A DNA stretch of 64,000 bases from Drechslerella dactyloides (Eukaryota; Ascomycota; Orbiliomycetes; Orbiliales; Orbiliaceae). This document shows, piece after piece, positions 20,809 through 32,053 of the stretch (position 1 is its first letter; each line of letters starts with the position of its first letter). The DNA is taken from assembly GCA_020064725.1 (NCBI GenBank), contig JAGTWJ010000017.1, forward strand, positions 4,650,001 to 4,714,000. The letters run 5' to 3'. Below the pieces are notes generated by a model that saw only the letters and a list, made by a program, of their open reading frames with translations, was not told the origin of the DNA and did no database searches. A program made the position numbers and the translations under genes.

Positions 20809-21663
20809 ATTATATTGGGTGCGTTTGCGCGTGTCCGGTCGTTGGTGTAGAAATCTGCGGCCTCTCGGCCTTTATTCTAATGCAGAAGAAGCTTTCATAC
20901 TGGGGGGAATATCTGATTTAGCATGGTGTCTGGGTCACGAAAATTATATAGATGCCTTTTATGAATACAACCATCGCAGAGAGAAATTCGCTAATTTTTG
21001 TTCTTTTTTCGTTCTTTTTTCGTTTTTTTTTTTTCCAACGACCATCACTTCGTGATGTAGTTATACCTTAACCAATACCGAGGTTTTGAACTGCAGATAT
21101 TTATTCGCATTGAGGTTAATACGATAAAAAGTTTAGTTCCCGAGTCGTAGGCGCCTTGCGAAGAATTCTAGAAGCAGTGCTAAGTCTAACAACGCTTCAG
21201 TAACAATCGTGCCCAAGTCATAGTTATAGGCGTTTTCGCGCCGAAACTACAATTCGTGAGGATGAGGCTCAGGTTAGACACGGAAAGCTAATTCATGGTT
21301 ATGCACGCCAAAGCTCGGCGCACTGCAGGCGGCGAGATCCTTCAATCAGCCTCGGGTAAACCTGCCTACACCAATTTGACTGCTAGGTCACTCGACAAGG
21401 CTTAACTGAATTCATGAACTCTCCACCCGCTACCTACTTCATGAAGAGCTAACTACGGCTTCCGAACAACTTTGTAGGAATTAATTGCCATCCAGAATGG
21501 TACCATGGTAGATAGAATTCGAATGCTTACAGTCTAATCAGCTTGTTACATCAATAGACATCCCCTCATCCCAGTCCTTGAACGTCTACAATCTATTCGT
21601 GGGGTTGTGTTGACCGGACCATTCGAAATCAACCTGCGTGCGTTCAAGTTGGTTGAATACGAA
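20809..21663. other. intergenic region with poly-T/poly-pyrimidine tract
   Basis: A T-rich tract at about 20998-21037 follows the membrane-protein gene. No gene is supported before the large ATPase-HET gene. Confidence 0.45.
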
Positions 21664-24600
21664 ATGCCACTGGTCTCTTGGAGATTCGGCCGGTCAGCAG
21701 AGTCGAAGCAAAATGCCACCAATGCAAATGGAGACACCACAATGGATTCGAGGACCGGAGTATTCCCTGAATCAGAGGAGGATGCGAAGAGCCATATTGC
21801 TGAAATACAGGAACGGCTGAACAAGTTGAAGTTAAACAAAGATATTCTCGATATCGACAGTTTACTGATGCTGTAAGCGGATCATTCAAATTATCAATTG
21901 TGCTTATGGAATACAAACGATATCCTTGCTAATATATATAACCTTTCAAATCATTATAGAGTTGCTGAAAGTCAGTACAGCAACAGCAGTCACGTCTTCT
22001 TTGAACTTTTACAAAACGCAGAAGACAATTCCTACGGGGATAGAACTCCCGAAATCAAAATTCAATACGAGAACGGCTATGTGTTGTTCGAATCAAATGA
22101 AATCGGCTTCAGCAAAGCAAATGTAGATTCGATATGCACCGCTTGCAAAAGCTCGAAAGTTCAGTCAGCTGGGAAGCAAGAGGAGGCAATCGGCGAAAAA
22201 GGAATTGGATTCAAATCAGTCTTCAGGATTGCATCAACAGTCTGGATATCATCCGGTCACTATTCCTTCCGTTTCGACAAGCACGAAATCCTAGGGAGAG
22301 TGTATCCAGTATGGGATCCCTTTCCTTCTCATATCAAGAAGCGAAAAGGGTATACGGCAATCCTTATGAAAGTGCTGGACAATATCAATCCCATCGAGAT
22401 CGTGGATAGCTTAAAAGCAATAGACCCTACGATTTTATTATTTTTGAACAAAATAAAACAGCTGGAGCTGAGCAGCTCTGCAATGGAGGCTTCTTCGGGA
22501 GCGACCTGGAGGTCAGGTCTTTCGACACGCGGGACTCGTTGGAGTGATTTGCTTATCGCGAGCACGATACCGACAGACTTGGAGGTTTTTTCGAACGTGC
22601 TTGCGAAAAACGAATCGGAATCCACAACTTATTATTCTCTCCGTTATCCAGTACATGGCCTACCCGATCACGACCTTCGCCCTAAGAATACAGATATCAC
22701 TCTGCTCTTCCCGACATCCATCGCATTGATTCGACCAGTAGCAGCATATTCGTATTTGCCAATAAGAGACTATGGATTCAAAGTAACTAAGCTCCTTTTC
22801 TAAATCTTTGTCCGATAGTCATGGCGTTCAAGCTAACGTTTGTGATTATAGTTTACGATTCAGTCCAACTTCATCTTGATTGCAAACCGGAAAGAAATCG
22901 ACGACAATGAATGGAATAGATCTGTGGTTGAGAAGCTTCCTTATGCCCTCCTTAGCGCCGTTGCCCAGTTCGCGATAGGCAAATGGGAATCCGATCTAGA
23001 TTACGGTTGGCCTCTCCTTCTCCCACTCGGGGGGTTGAAGGGAAGCATATTCGAGAGTTTAGCGGAGAATGTCAAGAGGGCATTCTCATACCCGACCATT
23101 CTGCAAGATACGGACGGCAATCTTCATCGTCCCGCAGATCTTACCTACATCCCTCAAGCTTATAGGGACATCGATGGGAATCCGCTGATACCACCAACTC
23201 ACTCCAGCAAACGGTCATTATCCGAGAAGTATCCTTTGAAAACGATCGAGGCTCTCAACATCCTTGGTGTGGAGAATTTATCGGATCCTGAGTTCCTGAA
23301 AGATCTAGCACATTTCACCAAAAACTCGCCCTCCATATTCCAAGAAATGTCAGACGCATGGCACAATCAAGTTTGCAAAGTTCTGCTGCGGCTCGTCGAG
23401 AAGTTCAAAAAAGACATTCAATTACTCACATTGGTTCCTCTCCGAGATGGAAGCTGGATCTCATCTGAAAGATATAACTCAAAACCATTTTTCCAAAATT
23501 CGCCACAAAGTGTAATGTTTCCCAAAGGCGTGGCTGATCTGAAGGAAATTCACCCTGATGTGACATCAACATCGGAGAGAGGGAAGTTGTTCCTTGCATT
23601 GGGTGCCGACACTCCGTCTAGCGATCAACTTGCTTGGAAAATCATTTTTGAACATAGATTTTCGGCGGAAGACGTTCGGCCTACGCTGCTTCCCCCGCGC
23701 AATGCCGTAGCGCATCTTGATTTCCTTTTTCACAGCGGACGCACTCTGACAAATGACTATATCGAGGCTTTATTGTGTCTCACGGGGACTGAAGAGGTTT
23801 TTCAACTACCGGAAGTTTACATCGACTCTGATGAGCCATTTTCAGCTTTTTTTCTTGCGGAAGACCTGGTCAGCAGTACCGAGACTAGTACTGATAGACT
23901 AAAGTTTCTGCATCCAGAGTACTTAGAGGTCATGGGACCCGACCCTGCACCACAAGCATACAAGTGGCTTCAGGAAACCCTACGTGTAAGAACACTGCTT
24001 CGGGTTGCTAAAAAGATCTTGGACGGAACATATGAGCCTCATCAGGATCTTCTGTTGATATCATCCCGTAAACCTATGGATCTATTGTCAACTCTGCAAT
24101 ATCACTGGGACTTTTACGCAGGTTGGTTTCTGGATCCCACAGAAAGACCTTTTACGAGAAGCATTCAAGATGCTCCACCGACTTTGGATCAAGGTTCGCG
24201 ACAGAAGCTCGTAGACGCGATTTCAAACATGGAGGTGACTTGTCACGGAGGCGCAAAAGCTAAGCTTAAAGAGGTGTTCCTTCCACTGGAACATTTGATC
24301 GAATTGTCCGACCTGGCTTCCTTCCACCCTTGTGGTAGACAGTCAAACACTTGTTCAATATGCACGACGATCATGACTGTCAGAGTAAAGGAAAAGCTGC
24401 AGGCCTCACACGGAGTCATACCATTGGATCGTTTCTTGGACGTTTCTGATGCGAAAAAACAAGGCTGGCATTTCCTCCAGGTCTTTGGCGTCGGAGTAGA
24501 GCCGGATCTAGAGCTATTTCTTTCACGGTTACGTCAGATACAAGGAGAAAATGCTTCTCATCTTCACGTCTCGAGAATATACGGTCAACTGGGGCGGTAC

Positions 24601-27600
24601 ATTTTGAAAGAACAACAGGAGGCGATCAAGTGAGCTTCGTTCCCCATCTAAAACATCGAGACATATGAAGACATACATAAGTACCTAACTTGCTGACCCC
24701 AAATTTTCGATTCACAGGAAATTTTTCGATGAAGGAGCCTTTGTATACATTCCAGATGAATACGGTGGCACCACAGGCACCTGGCACAACTTTAGCGAAT
24801 GCGTCTGGCATACTGCGACTTCTCTTAAGCACGTCCCTAGTCTATCGAATTACTATCACGCACACTTCAAACTATTTTGCAGCGTTCTGAAATCAAGGGA
24901 GGTCGACTTGAAGCTTCTCAAGATAGAGGCTGGCCGCTTGACTCCAAGAGATGGTGTGAAACATGTCGCTTCCATTCTCCGGGCTATATCCTTGAACATG
25001 GACCATAGGCGGGGAGATATATCCACTGCCGCAGATGCATTCGAGGAGTGTTCTATGTTTCCTGTGAGCAAGGACGGTAGCGCTCATCGGGAATACTACA
25101 ACAGATACACCCTAGATTTTGACGACTTCAGTTTGAGAACAGGCGAGAGTAAGGATGAATGGTTCATCTCAGACTCGTTCGACCTCCAGGCCGCATTTGA
25201 AGGACGTGTCAGGCTGTCCAGTTTGCCTGCCATTTTCTTCGATCTTACAGCAAGCGCATTGAAATTAATCATGGGGCTGGAATCGCGGTTACTGTCCAGG
25301 GCTGCTACACAGGACCCAATCCATGCTACTTGTCAGGAAGAAGAGCCGTCGCTCACGAAAGCTTTGCGTGAGAAAACGTTCTACATATCCGCGTAGGTAT
25401 CCTTAGAACTCTTTGCACAAAGCGCACAGAAGTACATTTTCCCCTCGGCCGAGATTGAGGCTAACATATCATGTTTATCCCCAGGTTATTGGTACCTCAA
25501 GATAGAGTTCTCGGTGTAAGACGGCTGAAACGAGCGAGAGTCGTTCAATGTAAAGAGATCCAGGTCAGTTGGACTCTAGCGACCGCGAAGCGACAGGTGA
25601 AAAGCGGTGTTACAAACGTAAAGTCAGTCTGCGCCATGGAATCGGAGTCTGTTGTAATATACTATCTCCCTGGCGAAATCGACGACAACTATATGCCCGT
25701 GCATCTCGCAAACCAGCTTGCCCGGGTGTGTAACCTATATCGACCTGAGGATGAAGTGCTCTTGTACCAAATCTTGACGCAGAACGATCATCGTCGGCTT
25801 CGCGAAAACCTGAGAGCACGACTGGGCGATATCATCTTTCGAGAGATGGAAGCAGAGTGTAAGTGGATGCTCGATATCTACTTCAATCAGGTTACTTTAT
25901 TCTGGACCGCTAATGCCGATAATGATTGAAAGTCGCGAGGATTGAATTGGAGATAGAGCTACTGGAAACTAGCATCCAGCGCCGTGAGACCTTGACGGTG
26001 AATAAGAAGTCGATGAATTCTAACGAGGAGAGCCCATCGGAGACACAAACCAGGTACGGAATCCCCAAACCTACGGAAACAAAATTCCCATGTCTCACTA
26101 ACGTGTAACTCAAACCTCAATAGTGACGTGACTGGAGAACCAATTGAGGAGAAGACATCAGATGATACAGTTGGATCGGATACAAAAGAGGCCAAACCTG
26201 CAAGTGATTCCGGATACGAAGAAAACGAGGATGCGGACGACATATCAGCTCCCTCGGCTAAACGTAGACGTAGAAAAAAGTCGTCCTCAGGAGACGAATG
26301 GCAATCAGCAGAAGAATATAAAGACGAATCCGAATCAGACGAATCGACATCTAGCAAGGACGGAAGCGCCGATGAAACTGATAAACCATATTCTGGTCGA
26401 AAGGTGAAGTCCTCAAGTGAACCTCGTATAATCCCAAGGAAGGATAGACATGAAGATATCCAAAGGCCAAAGCGAGAATCAGGCCGGAGGGAATTCATGA
26501 ACATGAACTCTGGTGTGATATTCAAGTCAGAGCCACCTACCTTCCTTGGCGAAGACACTCAGGACACGAGGTACTTTGGAGAGCTGCAGGTACGTATTCA
26601 AGCATGAGATACACCATATTAAACGAGATCTCGAACTAATATATCCTAGGTTTCTCGCTTCCTGGAAGAGTTTCTTCCAAAAGGATTCTACGACCCGAAT
26701 GAGCACTGGACAAGCCACATGCGTTCCTACCATGGACACCAACGGTTCTCGGGTGACTCTTGGAGCTCAACATTTACCATCATGGAGACAAAAGGACGAC
26801 TTAGAAAATTAGTCATCACGAAAGGGGAGGTAGACGACAGCATGGTGAATGAAACTTGCACCTTCCATATTCAAGTGTGTCCGACGAACACCGGGTCCTC
26901 GGAACCTTTTACGCTGTCGAATTCGCAGTTCGAAACAGCGCGGCGTTTGGCACTCGATAAAAATCGCGTGGCTACTGAAGTATACATATTGGCGCGTGTG
27001 GGAAACGTCGATGGCGACCCTAGTATTGATCTGTACCTGGATCCCTGGAGGCAATACTTGGATGGATCAATCTCAATGGAATCGCAGTCTAACTATCGAG
27101 GAGCTATATTGGAGGGCACCAGCCCCCTGATCTCAGAGGAGTCCATCAACAGAAGACTGGATCCCCAAATGCATGAAATCTACAGAAACTTCCCCGTGGA
27201 ATTGGATGAAATACGGCTGTTGCGATTAGAGCTTGATGATGGTGAAGCGGACGAGCTTAGGGGAAAGTTTGTCCGAGTCAATATCAACTCGGGTCAACCA
27301 TTCATAGCCATATCTTATTGTTGGGGCCGACGACCGGACCCCACAAATTGCGCATACTTTTCGACTAAGCAGGGCAGGATACCAATCGGTGATTCGCTAG
27401 CTGCATGCTTGCGATGCCTGCGGGAGCGAAAAGTCTCTACATTGATATGGGCAGACGCGCTGTGCATCAACCAGAACGATAATGTTGAAAAGACTCGTCA
27501 GGTGCGACGCATGGGACAGCTCTATAGCACAGCTGACAAGGTAGTTGTATGGATCGGTAACGAGAAGCCCGAGGACAAACGGGCGCTTGCCATCCTCAAC

Positions 27601-28971
27601 AGGCTTCAAGGGCAACCGTTGAAAGGCAAGGTACCCTCGATATATACCGATGAGATCACACAATTAGAGAGCTTCCTTACTCGCGAATGGTTCACTCGGA
27701 TGTGGGTCATCCAGGAGCTGGTGCTGAGCTCTGAAGTCGTGATCTGGTGCGGCAGCTTGGAGACAACATGGGATAACTTCATGCAGGGGATCGTTGAGTG
27801 CGAGAAGATTCTCAGCAGGCACACCAAAGGTGCGGACGACAATCAAGTCGAAAACGCCGCCTTCCTGAAGGGTTCATACCGTGCTCACGCCCTCCACCGA
27901 ACACGAAATCTCTACCAAAAAGGCGAGCTGTTCAACTTCCTGAAGCTTCGCAAGATGTTCTTCCACAACAGGTCTTCCAGGCCGCGAGACAAGTTATTCT
28001 CATTGCTGCATCTAGCCTACGACATCAAAGGCGGGGACAAACCGTTCCATCCGGATTACGACTCCCCGGACGACCACGTCCTGAGCCGGTTTGTCAAGTG
28101 GTTGGCGAAGCGCACGTCAATTCCTCACCTGCTCTACTGGGCTGGTGCGGCGAAGTCCGCGGGGTTCTGCAGCTGGATGCCAAACCTAGTCACCGACAAA
28201 GGACCAGATAACTATACGTACCCAGAAACGATATCCGAGTGGGAGACGACCAAATCAAGTTTTAGTGCAGGAACGCTCTTGAGAGTCAACGAAAGGGACG
28301 TCGTTGCCAATCGCGACAAAATATCACTCAAACCCATGCCGACAATCAAAACGACCGTGGTGCTCTTTGACGTGATTCAAGAGTGTAGTAAACTTGAGAT
28401 ATTCCCGAAGTTTATGTACTTTCACCGCGTGCTCGAATGCTTCCGCCGGTATATCGAGAAGCTCGATTCATATCCGACAGGCGACGATAATTGGCAGGAA
28501 GAAGTGCTGGTTAAAACATTGATCGGAGATGCACCGGGGCCGCTGAAGATAGCTTCGCTGCCGTATTTCGACCAGCCAAAACAGCAGAGTGAATGGCCGG
28601 CGGGGTTCGAGAAGGAGGTGCTAGCGATCAAACCCAACCAGGGCGCACACGTCTACAGTTCGCTGTCACCCGAGTCGCAGAAACTCTTGACTGATTTCTG
28701 GGCGACTTCGGCGACGTTCCTACGCAAGTTCCCTTGCCCTACGGCTTGTCTTACGAGCAAGGGATTTGTTGGCGTTGTGCCGGAGGCGAATGTTGGCGAC
28801 AAGATTATGATCATGCGGGATGCGAAAGTTCCGTTTGTGGTGAGGAAGACGGGCAATGCTGACAACTCGTACACGTTAATCGGAGAAGCCTATATTCACG
28901 GACTGATGTACTACAAGGAGTCGGCAAGCTTTATAGACGGCGTCGACAGGGAGGAAATAAACCTGGTCTAG
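21664..28971 (+). CDS. NOV/sacsin-type GHKL ATPase - NOV_C - HET domain fusion (about 2255 aa, 8 exons)
   Basis: Exons 21664-21872, 21960-22782, 22852-24629, 24718-25392, 25485-25858, 25933-26053, 26124-26589 and 26650-28971 join in frame through GT-AG introns of 60-92 bases. An alternative start is 21742. Residues 70-350 carry a Bergerat ATP-binding fold: ELLQNAEDN (85-93), SNEIGFSKANVDSIC, and GEKGIGFKSVF (from 148). This is the pattern of NO VEIN/sacsin proteins. Residues 350-1380 resemble the rest of that family, followed by an acidic, basic-patched disordered linker (about 1380-1475). Residues 1478-1620 match NOV_C (DUF3883), from YFGELQVSRFLEEFLP to LYLDPWRQY. A HET domain follows (FIAISYCWG at 1700, ADALCINQND at 1750, VVVWIG near 1781). 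The end, VGVVPEANVGDK and IGEAYIHGLMYY, is typical of HET proteins. HET domains trigger fungal incompatibility and cell death. The receptor role is inference. Confidence 0.85.
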
Positions 28972-29295
28972 GTATAGGTTGTATCATAAGGAGTCCTGAG
29001 GTTAGACCTGTCTACTATATACGAGCAGAAAACTATAATGATATATCTATATTTACATGAAGTTCAATCACGACTAGCAATTCTGATTATCTTCCGTTGC
29101 ATTTTGAATCATCCCCGAAATATATCTTCTTTCCACACCAAGTTGCCACCCCTTGCTGCAGATCTCGAAAGTGAGGCTTCAAAGACCATAAAGTTATATT
29201 CGGTTTGCATTATATATTCCATCAGGTAGCAAACCATCGGTTAATCAATTGTTGTAATGCATGATCGCCAGTTTTTCTGCGTTTCGGTTCCATAT
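28972..29295. other. 3' flank of the ATPase-HET gene
   Basis: AT-rich sequence with no supported gene, presumably the 3' UTR. Confidence 0.4.
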
Positions 29296-29850
29296 TCATA
29301 GAATTCCATAGCATTGATCGGATACAGTTATTTCTTTGTGTCGATAGTAGCATGAATACTCGACATAGAAACATATAGTGCTCTTGATCTCCAGATCGAT
29401 GTTCTTAGTGTACTGATTGGTATAGCATGACAGCAGAAGTGGGGTGTTTTGCTGTCTAGGATCCATGCTGTCTTTCAATGAGAATCAAAAGTTAGGGCAA
29501 CTGGTACATAGAGCTCGAGAACCTGAGAATGCGTGAAATGAGAAAGACTTACGTGAGAAAATGCAACCGAACGGAACCATCAAACACCTCTTGCCCCCCT
29601 GTCAATTTTCTTTTTGTTGTCGTTATGTATTCGAGGCCGTCATTTTAAAACTTTCAAGTAAAGAGACAGTCGGTCCGATATACGTTCGAGGGCACATCAA
29701 CCAGTAATCAAGAAAGCGAGTCCATGCTGGCAGTGAATTCAGTTGATCAATTGCGGCGGTTAGGTAGTTGTGTGAATAGGAAAAAATCATAACATTAGAA
29801 GAAGTGAAGTGTAGAGGAGAAGATGAGAGAGGTCCCCTGCAGTGAGAAGG
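29296..29850 (-). other. candidate minus-strand transcript with tiny ORFs
   Basis: A TATA box (29855-29864, read GTATATAATC on the minus strand) is followed by a CT-rich leader, several very short ATG-stop frames, and a plausible GTAAGT...CAG intron at about 29524-29553. The last frame, starting MDPRQQNTPLLLSCYTNQYT (ATG near 29466), gives 56 residues. It could be a short Cys/Tyr-rich peptide gene or a non-coding transcript. Confidence 0.3.
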
Positions 29851-29854
29851 GGGG

Positions 29855-29864
29855 ATTATATACT
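29855..29864 (-). promoter_or_regulatory. TATA box of the candidate transcript
   Basis: It reads GTATATAATC on the minus strand, followed by CCCCCTTCTC and a pyrimidine-rich stretch typical of fungal transcription starts. Confidence 0.35.
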
Positions 29865-30235
29865 GCCGGAGAATTCCCGCCAGATCACTCTACGGTATGG
29901 AAATAAGCCTACGGAGCGTGAGAACAATCTATTCAGAGGGTAGAACGGGATATTCAGTCTAGAAGACTGGGGATTGAGCTGGCGCTGTTGTAGAATGTAG
30001 TGATTTGGCACGAGTGACACGCTCTACAGCGATTGGTATAAATATGTTCACACACAGCCTGAAACTCAACTTGTATTTCTTTACCTGATGCTATATACAT
30101 AAAATTTGTTAGGTTCACACAACAACCCAAGATGCACTTGCAGCTCTCTCAGCCTATCCTCTAAACCTAGCTCTATCATAACTTTGCAAGTCCTATGTTA
30201 AATCGCCAATCCTTTTCAATCCCGCTAAGCATCCA

Positions 30236-31194
30236 TCAGTTATCAGGAAAAGCTACACCATAATACAGATACGGAGGCTGGCCTAGGTCGCAGGGATATA
30301 AACATTCATGAACAACGCAGCCTGGAACGGTGTTCATGTAATATCCGTTGTTCTGGTGGTGTGCATGACAAACCGGCAACAGCGGCATCATCATCCTAGA
30401 AACTGACGTCTCGTTAGCGTTCCATCCAAGACTGCATACTATTTTGAGAGATAACGTACGCACCCGTATTTACAATGCAACGTAGCGTAGAGATTCATTT
30501 TGGCTAGCTCTGGAGGGCGGCCATTTCGGCGGTATCTCGCTGGACGGGGGTGTGGAGAGTCTCGTTTCCTGAGTTTGCAATCTGCTCAAGGCGTTTTCGG
30601 CGTTCGTCGTAAGCTGCCGGTTCGCTGCTAAGGCCGATTGGACAATGTTGGTGATGTAGGCGCCTAGGCCTGTGTAGTGGCTCTCTCGTGGTGTAGTTTC
30701 TTTATATGATGGTTTATATCGAAGTGTTGAATGTATGACAACTGGCAAGGCCTCGGTATTGAGTTTCATGTCTATGCATATGACATATCCAAGTCAGCAC
30801 CGTGTCTATCATTAACAATACCCTGTTGGACAGAGTACCCGCACTTACGTAGCTTGATGAAGCTATCGATATATATTATTGCCCATGTACCTGTATATAT
30901 GCGCATGCATCCGCTGCCAGCAACAACAAAACGTTGGAGACCGATTTTTACTGTAGTCAATGGACTACAGAACTCGATATGGTAAAATTTTGATTTGAGG
31001 GTCGAGCATATCAACGTCGCCGCCTGGATGATGTTATCGATAGTGCATATAACATATAAAATCATAATATGTAACGTAACGAGTTGCCATGGTTCTTCTT
31101 TCTGTCGATGATTTGATAGGTCACTAGCCCGCTCATACCTCGGGCTTGTTGACTTGAAGAACGTCATATACCTCCATGAGGCCCATGTAGACAA
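30236..31194 (-). CDS. unknown protein with hydrophobic N-terminal region (267 aa, 3 exons)
   Basis: Read on the minus strand, exons 31194-30849, 30771-30474 and 30395-30236 join in frame with GTAAGT...TAG and GTAAAT...TAG introns of 77 and 78 bases. The phases match exactly, which supports the model although each part is small. The translation has a hydrophobic stretch (LVTLHIMILYVICTIDNIIQ), then FVVAGSGCMRIYTGTWAIIY. A helical middle follows (TNIVQSALAANRQLTTNAEN), and the end is Cys-rich (PVCHAHHQNNGYYM ... CVVHECLYPCDLGQPP). I recognise no family. The first exon may be truncated or split by a further intron. It may act at a membrane, but that is a guess from composition. Confidence 0.45.
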
Positions 31195-32053
31195 ACATAT
31201 AGACGGTACCGTGTGTATAGTGTGATAGAATCGGGAAGTTTATTACACAAATGTATATGAGGCACTTGAATATGTTGAAGGTGTAACAATTTGAAGTCTG
31301 TTAATGATAAGAATATCGCAGGTGTTGTGAGGAGGAATGAAACGGAGGGAGGAGCGGGCAGTTGCACGCTTGCTGGGAGGAAGTTTAATAGACGGCAGCA
31401 ACACAGCCAGATCAATGCGCAAATTTATCACCGCCGCAAAACTACACCAACGCCACCTAATATCATCTTCTTGCAACGGTGCATCTACGCAGCTTCCGAT
31501 GCAGGGAACTTCGATGGCAAATAGTAACAGGAGCAGGTCAGCAGTCCCAGAGCCGTATCGAAAAGAGACAGAACGTCTATTGATCAATGGTGAATTCAGT
31601 GTCATACAGCCCAGAAAACCTAAACGCAAGCTAACACAATTTTATAAATTTACTACAACGTAAGCACTCCCCGAGACTGCTCCCCAGCCTCAGTGCTGCG
31701 AGACTATTCCGGCCTGGGGCTGGCGCTGGATATAATCATGGGTCTTCAATCGCGCCGGGCGACCGTTTCCGACAGGCATTTGGTGCGACCATGCGTGTGT
31801 AACGTCGGAAGCGAGCTGGGTCCGGGCGCCGGCTGCTGTTTGCAGGCGGTTTTAGCTCGGAGCCTCGGCCTGCCGCGCCCGAAAACGCGAAAAACGTGTG
31901 CGACATTAAAGATCGCGACGTCGGCCCTTCGCGACTACTTCACGTGCGTCTGACGCCGTGCTTAAGAAGGCCCGTCGACCCAGCTCGATCCCATCACTTT
32001 CGACACCATACGACTGGGTGTGAAGCCATCGCGACGCCCTCGCCAATCGACCC
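31195..32053. other. promoter region of lanosterol synthase
   Basis: No gene is supported. The 3' half becomes GC-rich close to the cyclase start. Confidence 0.4.

Noticed and set aside
21607..21663. Upstream extension of the ATPase-HET protein beginning at 21607
   Set aside because: The codon at 21607 is GTG, which is not a normal start in fungi. ATG at 21664 or 21742 is preferred.
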